From CAYFKJ01 sp964343605 (GTDB taxonomy: Bacteria > Pseudomonadota > Alphaproteobacteria > UBA2966), in contig CAYFKJ010000006.1 in assembly GCA_964343605.1 (NCBI GenBank), positions 432,216-496,215 on the forward strand: a DNA stretch of 64,000 nucleotides, in the 5' to 3' direction. The translations under genes and the position numbers were made by a program. The notes under the pieces were generated by a model that was not told where the DNA came from, did not search any database, and saw nothing but the letters and a program-made list of their open reading frames with translations. The stretch's first letter is position 1, and every line of letters starts with the position of its first letter. Shown in pieces: positions 29,685 to 38,248 of this stretch.

Positions 29685-31114
29685 CGGATCGGCTGGGTGT
29701 TCGCCACCGCCGTCAGGGGCGCCAGCACAAGCCCCTTTTCTTCCATTCCTGCGATCCAGGCCGACAGGCGTTCGACCGTAACCGGGAACGGGAAGGCGAT
29801 GCCCACGGAAGAGCCGACGGATTTGGCGATGCGTTCCAATTCGTAGAGCCGGGCGTCGATGCTGACACGGGACGCTTCGCGGTCGATAAAGCGGTTGTTG
29901 GCGGCGCGCGGCATGTCGATTTCCTTGGCGACACGGGCGGCGACGCTCTTTCGGTTGGCACGGGCATCGAGGTAGAGGAGACCGCGTTCCTTCAGGGCCT
30001 GCAAGATGGGCTGCATGTGGGTTTCGGAGGCGGTGAACTTGTCGCCCAGGTAATTGGTGACGCCCACGTATCCCGGAAAACGGCCCAGGAGCCAGTTGAG
30101 CCGCTCCATGTTTTCCTCGGCCTTGAGGCTGGTCAGCAGGGTATGCGGTCCGGGGTCGCTGTTGGGATAGTCGGCCGGTTCCATGGGCAGTTCCAGCAAC
30201 ACCTCGTGTCCGGCGGCGCGGGCCTGGGCGATCCAGTCGCCGAGGTTCCTGGCGTACGGCACGAAAGCCAGGGTAACGGCGCCGGGAAGCTGCTGGATGG
30301 CGCTTTGCGTCGGCGCCTGGCTCAAACCCAGCCCGGCGACGATGACGGCCACCATCGGCTTCTTCTTCTCCGGCTTGGTGAAGGGACGAGCGTAGACCTG
30401 CCAGGCCTGGCGCCCGTCCGGCGCGATTTTGGGCAGCGGCCCGGACGTCGTCTCATCGATCAACTCGGGATCGACGGCCGCCATTTCGACGTCGCTTTTA
30501 ACGGTTTCCGACGATCCCTTGGTGGCGCCTGCCATGACGGCGGCCGCCCTGGAATCCGCTTTGTCCGGCTTGGCCCCATTGGATTTACTGGCGGCGTTGG
30601 CGGTTTTAGTCGTTTGTGCCGTCTTATCGGGAGATTTTGGCGGAACGGCCTTTTGCGTCGGTACCCTCTGAACCGGGACGGCCTTCTTTTTCGCCTTGGG
30701 TGGGCTCGGGGGCGGGCCCAGTTTTGCGGTTACGGTGACGGGCTTTTGTGCTTCGGCGTAAGCTTCCTCGTCAAAACTCATGGCCAGCCAGCCGACGATG
30801 CCGCCGAGGGCCAGGATGAATACCAGCGAAACGCCAACCAGGGCGATTAGCCCGACGGGGACTCCGCCCTCTTCGACATCGTCATAATCTTCGTCGTCGT
30901 ATTCGTCCTCATCCTCGTCGTCGTACTCGTAGTCGTCATCGTCGTCATCGTCGTCTTCATACCCGCCGTAGTCGTCATCATCGTCGTCGTCGTCCTCATA
31001 GCCGCCGTAGTCGTCGTCATCGTCTTCGTCGTCGTATGAATCGAGGGAGACGCCGTCCTCTTCGCCGTCTTCATCGTCATCATATTCGTCGTCGAAATCG
31101 TTTTCGTCAGACAA
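29681..31114 (-). CDS. Divergent polysaccharide deacetylase family protein with Asp/Tyr-rich N-terminus
   Basis: The 477-residue product has four parts. Residues 1 to about 82 are almost entirely Asp, Glu, Tyr and Gly, with repeated DDDDDDDDYGGYE units. A single membrane helix (about 87-112, IALVGVSLVFILALGG) and a Pro/Lys/Ala linker follow. The C-terminal domain (about 250-470) is the DUF610/YibQ-like divergent polysaccharide deacetylase, with VAVIVAGLGLSQAPT, LLELPMEPADYPNSDPGP and GVTNYLGDKF. The membrane helix predicts a cytoplasmic acidic arm and a periplasmic domain. DUF610 genes are commonly beside envC and ctpA, as here. The acidic arm is unusual. Confidence 0.88.
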   Translation of the reverse strand: MSDENDFDDEYDDDEDGEEDGVSLDSYDDEDDDDDYGGYEDDDDDDDDYGGYEDDDDDDDDYEYDDEDEDEYDDEDYDDVEEGGVPVGLIALVGVSLVFILALGGIVGWLAMSFDEEAYAEAQKPVTVTAKLGPPPSPPKAKKKAVPVQRVPTQKAVPPKSPDKTAQTTKTANAASKSNGAKPDKADSRAAAVMAGATKGSSETVKSDVEMAAVDPELIDETTSGPLPKIAPDGRQAWQVYARPFTKPEKKKPMVAVIVAGLGLSQAPTQSAIQQLPGAVTLAFVPYARNLGDWIAQARAAGHEVLLELPMEPADYPNSDPGPHTLLTSLKAEENMERLNWLLGRFPGYVGVTNYLGDKFTASETHMQPILQALKERGLLYLDARANRKSVAARVAKEIDMPRAANNRFIDREASRVSIDARLYELERIAKSVGSSVGIAFPFPVTVERLSAWIAGMEEKGLVLAPLTAVANTQPIR

Positions 31115-31168
31115 CTATGGACTCCGAACCATCAAACAGCGGGGCGCGGGGCACGGGGCCCGGCGCGG

Positions 31169-32452
31169 CTAGTTATTCGCGACCTTGCCCTGGTAGAGGG
31201 CGAGCCCGCGCAGCAAGTCGAGCGCCCGGATCAACTGGTAGTCCTGCGGCGCGGCGTCAGTGACGGGCGTCGATCCGTTGTTCTCTTCTGTCTGGATGCC
31301 GTTTTCGCCGTTGGTGTTCTTGATTGCATTGCGAAGATTGGCTTCCGAGCGGCGCGGGCGGGCGTCGAGGACTTCAACCTTGGCCTGCTGCACCAGAATA
31401 TCCGGCGTGATTCCGGTTTGCTGGATGGAGCGGCCCGACGGCGTGTAATAAAGCGAGGTCGTCAGGCGCATGGCGCCGTGGCCGGCCAGGGGCATGATGG
31501 TCTGGACCGAGCCTTTGCCAAACGATTTGGTGCCCAAAAGGATGGCGCGGCGGTGATCCTGAAGGGCGCCGGCCACGATTTCGGACGCGGAGGCGGAACC
31601 GCCGTTGATCAGGACGATGACCGGCCGGCCGTCGGCCAGATCGCCGTCGCGCGCCGAAAAGCGCTGCACATCAGCCGGGTCCTTGGCCCGGGTGGAAACG
31701 ATTTCGCCCTGATCCAGGAACGCGTCTGAAACGGCGACGGCCTGGTCCAGAAGACCGCCCGGATTGTTTCTCAAATCCAGGATGACGCCGGTGAAACTAT
31801 CGCCGAGTTCGTCCTTCAGTTTGCTGATGGCGCGCTTCAATCCGCTTTCGGTTTGTTCGCTGAACGACGTGATGCGGACATAGGCGGCGTTGCCCTCGGC
31901 CCGCGAGCGGACGCTTTGCACCTTGATGACGGCGCGCGTAATCGACACCTCCAGGGGCTTGTCTTCACCCTCGCGGCTGATGGTCAGCTTGATGTTTGTG
32001 TTGACCGGACCGCGCATCTTTTCCACGGCCTGGGCCAGGGTGAGCCCAAGGACCTGTTCGTCGTCGATATGTGTGACCAAATCACCCGCTTTTACGCCGG
32101 CCCGGAAAGCCGGCGTGTCGTCGATGGGGGAGACCACCTTGACGTAGCCGTTCTCCATCGTGACCTCGATGCCGAGGCCGCCGAACTCGCCCTTCGTCTG
32201 GACCTGCATGTCGCGGTAGTTCTTGGCGTTGAGATAGCTCGAGTGGGGATCCAGCGACGTCAGCATGCCGTTGATGGCCGCTTCGATCAGGTCTTCATCG
32301 GTGACCTCGCGGACGTACTCCGCTCGAACCCGCTCAAATACGTCGCCGAACAGATTGAGCTGGCGATACGTCTCGGAGCTCTCGGCCGCGGCCTGAACCG
32401 CCAAGGTCATGAGCGCGAAACCCGATAGTCCCGCGACGATTATTTTTCGCAT
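31169..32452 (-). CDS. S41 family C-terminal processing peptidase (CtpA-like)
   Basis: This 427-residue exported serine protease starts with a signal peptide (VAGLSGFALMTLAVQAAA), followed by the conserved YRQLNLFGDVFERVRAEYV, a PDZ domain (GLGIEVTMENGYVKVVSPID) and the S41 catalytic domain. The Ser in NGGSASASEIVAGALQ and the Lys in TKSFGKGSVQT form the Ser-Lys dyad. It likely degrades or trims periplasmic proteins, often cell-wall hydrolases. Its start overlaps the envC stop by one base, which supports a joint role in envelope remodelling. Confidence 0.93.
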   Translation of the reverse strand: MRKIIVAGLSGFALMTLAVQAAAESSETYRQLNLFGDVFERVRAEYVREVTDEDLIEAAINGMLTSLDPHSSYLNAKNYRDMQVQTKGEFGGLGIEVTMENGYVKVVSPIDDTPAFRAGVKAGDLVTHIDDEQVLGLTLAQAVEKMRGPVNTNIKLTISREGEDKPLEVSITRAVIKVQSVRSRAEGNAAYVRITSFSEQTESGLKRAISKLKDELGDSFTGVILDLRNNPGGLLDQAVAVSDAFLDQGEIVSTRAKDPADVQRFSARDGDLADGRPVIVLINGGSASASEIVAGALQDHRRAILLGTKSFGKGSVQTIMPLAGHGAMRLTTSLYYTPSGRSIQQTGITPDILVQQAKVEVLDARPRRSEANLRNAIKNTNGENGIQTEENNGSTPVTDAAPQDYQLIRALDLLRGLALYQGKVANN

Positions 32453-33711
32453 TATCCGCTAACCTTCCTCTCACTCGCAGCCAACCAGGGCAAGGGGTTA
32501 ATCGGTTCGTTCTCGCGACGCAACTCAAGGTATAACGTCGGCGAACCTCCCCCCGCGCCAGGGCCTAAATTGTTGCCGTTGCCCATGTGGCCAACGGGTT
32601 CACCGGCCAGCAACCACTGTCCGACAACGCCGTCGATGCGAGACATCCCGGCAATGAGCGTATGATATCCCTCGCCATGGCTGATGATCAAGAGTTGCCC
32701 ATAGCGCCGGAAGGCGCCGGCGTAGACCACGCGGCCGTCGTAGGGCGCAACAACCGGGGCGCTCTCCCGCGTGGCGATACGAATTCCCTTGGACCGGATG
32801 CCGCTGTCGTTGCGCTGGCCGAAGTGCGTGACGATGCGTCCGCGGGCGGGCAGGGGCAGGCGTCCCCGCTCGCCAGTGAAGCTGCTGCCTTCGCTAAGCG
32901 GCGGCGCAACCGTGATGCCGGCCAGCCGGGCACGCTCCTCCTCTTCGGTGAGCTTCCGCATCAACGTCCGTAAATCCTCGGCTTCTTCGGCCAGACGGGC
33001 CATGCGGTGCTTCTCCCGGGCACTGGCGGCCATGGCGAGCGTGCGCTGCCGCGCCGTCCGCTTCAAAAGACGGTTGAGGGCGATGCGCTCTTTGCTCAGG
33101 TTCTCGCTGGCCGAGGCCAATTTGGCGCGTTTCGAACTGATCTCGCGGCGGACATTGCGCAGCGCCGAAAGCTCCGCCGACAAGGCCGCGGCACGTCGTT
33201 CCATTTCGGGGATCACGGCGGACAGAACCAGCGATCCCCGCACCATGTCGACGGGCGGTGAGGGACTGGCGATCAGCGCCTCCGGAGGTTGACGGGAAAG
33301 CCGTGCCAGTGTGCCGAGGGTATCGGCAAGGGCCGACCGGCGGCGCTTGAGGCTCGCCGCCTTGGCCGCCTCCTCCGCCGACAGGGCGGCCAGGCGTTGC
33401 TCCAGGGAGGTCACCATGTCTTCCTGGCGTTGAACCGACGCCGCTGCGCCGATTAGCGAACGGCGCATTTGGACGGCGTCCCGTTTCAGCCTTAGCGCCT
33501 TGTTTTCCAGGTTCTTGCTGCGGTCGCGACGCTTTTCCAGTTCGCGCTCGACGTCCTGAAGTTTTTTCTTGGCCGAGGCGGAGATGTCGGTTTCGGCGGC
33601 GAGCACCGGCGGAGCCGTGGGAATAAGTGCGGCCGGCGCGCAGCTCAGGATAAGGGCGAGCGCAATTCTCCGCCCCAGCGGGTCAGGCAATGGCCTTGCT
33701 CTCCGTGGCAT
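32452..33711 (-). CDS. envC: EnvC-like murein hydrolase activator with degenerate M23 domain
   Basis: This protein of about 419 residues has a signal peptide (ALALILSCAPAALIP), two long coiled coils (about 45-250) and a C-terminal LytM/M23 domain. The zinc ligands of active M23 peptidases look lost: the HxxxD position reads GIRSKGIRIA, although LIISHGEGYHTLIAG is present. That pattern fits EnvC proteins, which activate amidases at the septum rather than cleave peptidoglycan. The start is uncertain: ATG 33711 gives the better signal peptide, ATG 33732 is also open. The 5' end overlaps gpmI. Confidence 0.85.
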   Translation of the reverse strand: MPRRARPLPDPLGRRIALALILSCAPAALIPTAPPVLAAETDISASAKKKLQDVERELEKRRDRSKNLENKALRLKRDAVQMRRSLIGAAASVQRQEDMVTSLEQRLAALSAEEAAKAASLKRRRSALADTLGTLARLSRQPPEALIASPSPPVDMVRGSLVLSAVIPEMERRAAALSAELSALRNVRREISSKRAKLASASENLSKERIALNRLLKRTARQRTLAMAASAREKHRMARLAEEAEDLRTLMRKLTEEEERARLAGITVAPPLSEGSSFTGERGRLPLPARGRIVTHFGQRNDSGIRSKGIRIATRESAPVVAPYDGRVVYAGAFRRYGQLLIISHGEGYHTLIAGMSRIDGVVGQWLLAGEPVGHMGNGNNLGPGAGGGSPTLYLELRRENEPINPLPWLAASERKVSG

Positions 33712-35269
33712 CCGTTCGCTCGGAAATATCATTTTTCAACAATGATCTACCGGTCATGGCTTGGGGTTGGTCCAAATCCATCAGGGCCAGCATAGTGGGC
33801 GCCACATCGGCCAGCCGACCGGCGTTCAACCCGACAACGCCATCGGGCGGATTGATCAGCACGGCCGGCACGGGGTCCATGGTGTGGGCGGTGTGCGGCT
33901 CACCCGTCGCCCGATCGCGCATGCACTCGGCGTTGCCATGATCGGCTGTGATCAGCATCGTGCCGCCGGCCTGCCGCACCGCTGCCTCCAGCCGGCCCAG
34001 ACAGCCGTCGACGGCTTCGGCGGCCAGTTTGGCGGCGTCGAGCATGCCGGTATGGCCGACCATGTCGCCGTTGGCGAAATTGACCAGAATGAAGTCGAAT
34101 TCGTCCGAAAGGATGGCGGCGCAAAGCTCGTCCGTCACCTTCGGCGCGGACATTTCAGGCTGTAGGTCATAAGTCGCGACCTTGGGCGAGGGCACCAGGA
34201 TGCGTTCCTCGCCGGCGAATACCGTCTCGATGCCGCCGTTGAAGAAAAACGTCACGTGGGCGTATTTCTCGGTCTCGGCGATGCGCAGTTGCCTTAGGCC
34301 GGCATCCGAAACGATCTGGCCGATGGTGTCCTTCAGCGGCGCCGGAGGGTAAAGCGCCGTCAGACGTTCCGCCAGGGCGGCGGAATACTCGACCATGCCG
34401 CAGGCCGGACCCAGGACCGGCACCGCTCCGCGGTCGAAGCCGTCGAAATCGGGATCGGTCAAGGCGGTGAGGATTTCGCGCGCGCGGTCCGCCCTGAAGT
34501 TCGCCATCAGCAAACCGTCCCCGTCACCCATGCCGGTGTAACCGGCAATCACGCGCGGGGTGACGAATTCGTCCGTCTGATCCTCTGCATAGGCATTTTC
34601 GATGGCCGACACGGCGTCGGCTGCCGCCTCTCCTTGACCGTGGGCGATGGCGGCGTAACCCCGGTTCACCCGGTCCCAACGCTTGTCCCGGTCCATGGCG
34701 TAATAACGCCCCGTCACGGTGGCAACCGTGACGCCGGGCAGGCCGGATATGTCGTCGACGAAGGTTTCCATGTAGCCGGCCGCACTTTTAGGCGGCGTAT
34801 CGCGGCCGTCGAGGAAAGCGTGGACGGCAACGGCGATGCCCGCTTGCGACAGCTTTCGCGCCAGGGCCACCATGTGATCCTGGTGGGAGTGGACGCCGCC
34901 GGGGGAAAGCAGGCCCATCAGGTGGCAGGTACCGCCACTTTCCTCCAGCTCCGCAACGAGATCCGCCAAAACCGGATTGGCGGCAAGCGTGCCGCTGGCG
35001 ATATCGGCATCGATGCGGGGCAGGTCTTGCAACACGATACGCCCGGCACCCAGGTTCATGTGGCCGACTTCCGAATTGCCCATCTGGCCGTCGGGAAGCC
35101 CGACCTCGTCGCCCGACGTCCGCAGGAAGGCCTGCGGGCATTCCGCCATGAAGCGGTCCCAGACCGGCGTTTCGGCTTGAGCGATGGCGTTGTCGGCCTG
35201 GTCGTCCCTGTGGCCCCAGCCGTCGAGAATGCAGAGCACGGCGGGCCGTGGCGTGATGTCCGATTTCAT
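33683..35269 (-). CDS. gpmI: 2,3-bisphosphoglycerate-independent phosphoglycerate mutase
   Basis: This 528-residue alkaline-phosphatase-superfamily enzyme interconverts 3- and 2-phosphoglycerate with two Mn ions. The nucleophile is S66 in GNSEVGHMNLGAGR; ILDGWGHR near residue 14 and ITADHGNAECM near the C-terminus carry metal ligands. The ATG at 35269 is preferred to a TTG three codons earlier. The 3' end overlaps envC by 29 bp. It follows rlmH on the same strand. Confidence 0.95.
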   Translation of the reverse strand: MKSDITPRPAVLCILDGWGHRDDQADNAIAQAETPVWDRFMAECPQAFLRTSGDEVGLPDGQMGNSEVGHMNLGAGRIVLQDLPRIDADIASGTLAANPVLADLVAELEESGGTCHLMGLLSPGGVHSHQDHMVALARKLSQAGIAVAVHAFLDGRDTPPKSAAGYMETFVDDISGLPGVTVATVTGRYYAMDRDKRWDRVNRGYAAIAHGQGEAAADAVSAIENAYAEDQTDEFVTPRVIAGYTGMGDGDGLLMANFRADRAREILTALTDPDFDGFDRGAVPVLGPACGMVEYSAALAERLTALYPPAPLKDTIGQIVSDAGLRQLRIAETEKYAHVTFFFNGGIETVFAGEERILVPSPKVATYDLQPEMSAPKVTDELCAAILSDEFDFILVNFANGDMVGHTGMLDAAKLAAEAVDGCLGRLEAAVRQAGGTMLITADHGNAECMRDRATGEPHTAHTMDPVPAVLINPPDGVVGLNAGRLADVAPTMLALMDLDQPQAMTGRSLLKNDISERTDATESKAIA

Positions 35270-35333
35270 GGCGCGCAATATATCAGAAAAGCCGCTTCCG
35301 ACAGGGATTTCCAGCGGATGTCGATCGGCCGGT

Positions 35334-35792
35334 TCATGCCCGGTGATAGGGGTGGCCCGAAAGGATGCTCTCCGCCCGATAGAGCTGTTCCGCCAACATG
35401 ATCCGGACCAGCATGTGGGGCCAGGTCATGGCGCCGAGGGAAAGCTTGAAATCGGCCCTGTCCAGCACCGCCTGATCCAGTCCATCCGCGCCGCCGACGA
35501 GAAAGGCCGTCGTGCGGACGCCGCCGTCGCGCCAATCTCCCAGCCGCGTCGCGAGGTCTTCGCTGGAAAGCTCTTTGCCGCGGCCGTCGAGGGCGACCAG
35601 GTGGGCGCCCTTGGGCAGGGCGTCCAGCAGCAGGGCACCCTCGCGGGCTTTCAGTTCGCGGCCCTTGAGGGGGCGGCGCTCCTCGACTTCGCGCAATTCT
35701 ATCGGCGGCTTCAGGCGTTTGGCGTAATCGTCGAACAAGTCCTTCATCGGTCCGGGACGCGCCCGGCCGACGGCGACGATTTGACACTGCAT
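35334..35792 (-). CDS. rlmH: 23S rRNA (pseudouridine(1915)-N(3))-methyltransferase RlmH
   Basis: This 152-residue SPOUT methyltransferase modifies pseudouridine 1915 in helix 69 of 23S rRNA. It has the N-terminal MQCQIVAVGRARPGPMKDLF, the SAM-binding knot motif GGADGLDQAVL and the conserved C-terminus AEQLYRAESILSGHPYHRA. It lies directly downstream of rsfS, the usual order in proteobacteria. Confidence 0.95.
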   Translation of the reverse strand: MQCQIVAVGRARPGPMKDLFDDYAKRLKPPIELREVEERRPLKGRELKAREGALLLDALPKGAHLVALDGRGKELSSEDLATRLGDWRDGGVRTTAFLVGGADGLDQAVLDRADFKLSLGAMTWPHMLVRIMLAEQLYRAESILSGHPYHRA

Positions 35793-35807
35793 GGCCCGGT
35801 TTTTGTT

Positions 35808-36230
35808 CTAGTGGGCCACGGACTCGACGGCGACCGCCAGATCGTCGGTCAGTTCGGCGGACCACATCTTTTCCAGCGCATAGAAGTCGCGGACTTCCGG
35901 GCGGAAGAGATGGACGATGATGTCGCCGACATCGATCAGCACCCAGTCGCACTGGGGCAGACCTTCGGTCGCGGGACGGCCGTAGCCGGCTTCCTTCACC
36001 TTCTTGCTGAGGCGATCGGCCATGGCGCCCACGTGGCGTTGCGACGTTCCCGAGGCAATCACCATATGGTCGGCGAGTGAGGTTTTTCCGTGGAGGTCAA
36101 TTGAAACGATATCGACCGCTTTGTCATCGTCGAGCGATGTCATCACGGTCTCCAGCAGGGGCGCGGACGCAATTCCTGCGGCTTGGGGACTGGATATGGC
36201 TGCTTTCTCCTTGTTCAGCGTTACACCCAT
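35808..36230 (-). CDS. rsfS: Ribosomal silencing factor RsfS
   Basis: RsfS binds ribosomal protein L14 and blocks 30S-50S joining in poor nutrient conditions. The conserved core starts at LLETVMTSLDDDKA and includes HMVIASGTSQRHVGAMAD, CDWVLIDVGDIIVHLFRPEVRDFY and the final EKMW. The start is uncertain: the ATG at 36230 gives 140 residues, while the open frame extends 16 codons further with no ribosome site visible. It sits between nadD and rlmH, the conserved order. Confidence 0.9.
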   Translation of the reverse strand: MGVTLNKEKAAISSPQAAGIASAPLLETVMTSLDDDKAVDIVSIDLHGKTSLADHMVIASGTSQRHVGAMADRLSKKVKEAGYGRPATEGLPQCDWVLIDVGDIIVHLFRPEVRDFYALEKMWSAELTDDLAVAVESVAH

Positions 36231-36320
36231 CATTGGAGGCACATGATCGTGCGCTAACCACTCTACCAAACGCATCATGTAGACGTTAACACACTTTGGG
36301 CCGTTCGTGTTGGATGATCG

Positions 36321-36935
36321 TTAACCTTTTCGTGTTCGTCGGATGGCGGTGGCCGAGGCTGGATCGTGAACCGCCCAAAGGAACACCCAGGCAGGCGGCG
36401 GCGTGCCGGCCAGGCGGCGGCAGGCGCGGCGTCCCGAGCCCTTGGCGGCCAGGCGGGCGCCGGCGTATCGGATCGCCGCCTTGCCCGCAAGCGCCTTGTG
36501 GGAGTATGTGGGCCGGCCGAATACCGCAACCGGGACGGTCTCCATGATCTCCGTCCAGCGTTGCCAGCGGGGCAGTTGGATCAGATTGTCGGCCCCCATC
36601 AGCCAGACGAAATCAACTTTGGGATAGCGCCGCAACAGCGCACCGAGAGTGTCGGCGGTATAGCGCGTGCCCAGTTCGGCTTCGATGCCGCTGACACGGA
36701 TGCGCCGGTGGCGGGCGAGCACTTCGGCCTGGCGCAGACGCTCCTCGAACGGTGCCATGCCCTCTTCCGCCTTGAGCGGGTTCTGCGGCGACACCAGCCA
36801 CCATACCTCGTGCAGGTTCAACAGCTTCAGGGCCAGGTCGCTGATCTTGCGATGGCCGTCATGGGCGGGATTGAACGACCCGCCGAGGATGCCGATCCGC
36901 CGGCCGCCCCCGTTTTTCGTCTGGCGTGCGTTCAC
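36321..36935 (-). CDS. nadD: Nicotinate-nucleotide adenylyltransferase
   Basis: This 204-residue enzyme makes nicotinate adenine dinucleotide from nicotinate mononucleotide and ATP in NAD synthesis. It has the nucleotidyltransferase motif GILGGSFNPAHDGH (about 14-27), VWWLVSPQNPLK and FVWLMGADNLIQLPRWQRW. Its ATG overlaps the proA stop by four bases, so it is probably co-translated with the proline genes. Confidence 0.94.
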   Translation of the reverse strand: MNARQTKNGGGRRIGILGGSFNPAHDGHRKISDLALKLLNLHEVWWLVSPQNPLKAEEGMAPFEERLRQAEVLARHRRIRVSGIEAELGTRYTADTLGALLRRYPKVDFVWLMGADNLIQLPRWQRWTEIMETVPVAVFGRPTYSHKALAGKAAIRYAGARLAAKGSGRRACRRLAGTPPPAWVFLWAVHDPASATAIRRTRKG

Positions 36936-38224
36936 GGGCGGGTTTGGCCGGATCCGCGCACGACGTACTTGAAGGTCGTCAGTTGCTCAACGCCGACCGG
37001 GCCGCGGGCGTGCATGCGCCCGGTTGAGATGCCGATCTCCGCGCCCATGCCGAACTCGCCGCCGTCGGCGTACTGGGTCGAGGCGTTGTGCAGCAGGATG
37101 GCGCTGTCGACCTCGGCCAGGAAACGCTCCGCCGTTGCGTTGTCTTCCGTCACGATGGTTTCAGTGTGGTGGGAGCCGTAGCGGTCGATGTGTTCCATCG
37201 CTTCATCGACGCCGTCGACAACGCGGGCCGAGATGATGGTGTCGAGATACTCGGTGATCCAGTCTTCCTCGGTGGCGGCAGTCACGCGTTCGTCGGCGGC
37301 CTGAACGGCTTCATCGCCGCGCACCTCGCAGCCTGCATCCATCAGGGCATCGAGCAGCGGTTTAAGGTGCGTATCAGCGACCGCGCGGTCGACCAGCAGC
37401 GTTTCAGCGGCGCCGCAGATACTGGTACGGCGCAGCTTGGCGTTCAGCACGATATCGCGGGCCATGTCGAGGTCGGCGGCGGCATCGACATAGACATGGC
37501 AAAGCCCTTCCAGGTGGGCGAACACAGGCACCCGGCTTTCCTCAAGCACGCGCTCGATCAAGGACCGCCCGCCGCGCGGCACGATGACGTCGACGTGCTG
37601 GTTCATGCGCAAAAGTTCGCCGACTGCGGCCCGGTCCGTCGTGGGCACCAGCTGCACGCACTTCTCGGGCAGACCGGCGGCGCGGATGCCGGCCTGCAGG
37701 CAGTCGAAGATGGCCCGCGAGGAATGGAAGCTGTCGGAGCCGCCGCGCAGGATGGTCGTATTGCCCGACTTGAGGCAGAGTGCGCCGGCGTCCGCCGTCA
37801 CGTTGGGTCGCGATTCGTAGATGATGCCGATGACGCCGAGCGGTACCCGCACGCGGCTGATCTTCAAGCCGCTGGGCACGTCCCATTCGCTGATGACGGC
37901 GCCGACGGGGTCCTCCATGGCGGCGATGTCCTCGACCGCCTTGGCCACGCCCTCGATGCGCGCTTCGTCCAGCATCAGGCGGTCCAGCATGGGCTTGCTC
38001 AAGCCACGCGCCTCGCCCGCCGCCATGTCCTTGACGTTGGCTTCGATAATTTTGGCGGTGGAAGCCCGTAGTTCCGCGGCGGCCGTCAGCAGCGCTTTGT
38101 TCTTGGCTTCCGGGCCGGCCAGCGACAGCGGACGCATGGCGGCGCGGGCATCGCGGCCCACCTGCATCATCATTTCATGGATATCTTCGCTGGTCTGTTG
38201 CTCTTCGGCTGCGATTGCGCTCAT
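36932..38224 (-). CDS. proA: Gamma-glutamyl phosphate reductase
   Basis: This 430-residue aldehyde-dehydrogenase-fold enzyme catalyses the second step of proline synthesis, NADPH-dependent reduction of glutamyl 5-phosphate. The catalytic cysteine is in LRRTSICGAAETLLV; the conserved VPLGVIGIIYESRPNVT and the C-terminal GMGAEIGISTGRMHARGPVG are present. It lies 24 bp after proB and overlaps nadD at its end. Confidence 0.96.
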   Translation of the reverse strand: MSAIAAEEQQTSEDIHEMMMQVGRDARAAMRPLSLAGPEAKNKALLTAAAELRASTAKIIEANVKDMAAGEARGLSKPMLDRLMLDEARIEGVAKAVEDIAAMEDPVGAVISEWDVPSGLKISRVRVPLGVIGIIYESRPNVTADAGALCLKSGNTTILRGGSDSFHSSRAIFDCLQAGIRAAGLPEKCVQLVPTTDRAAVGELLRMNQHVDVIVPRGGRSLIERVLEESRVPVFAHLEGLCHVYVDAAADLDMARDIVLNAKLRRTSICGAAETLLVDRAVADTHLKPLLDALMDAGCEVRGDEAVQAADERVTAATEEDWITEYLDTIISARVVDGVDEAMEHIDRYGSHHTETIVTEDNATAERFLAEVDSAILLHNASTQYADGGEFGMGAEIGISTGRMHARGPVGVEQLTTFKYVVRGSGQTRP

Positions 38225-38248
38225 GACGATTTCCTCTGGTTTCAGCGC

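Noticed and set aside
30870..31110. Regular short repeats rich in GTC/TCA that look like a CRISPR or tandem array
   Set aside because: They are the codons of the Asp/Tyr-rich arm of the DUF610 protein; there are no equal repeats with unique spacers, and no cas genes.
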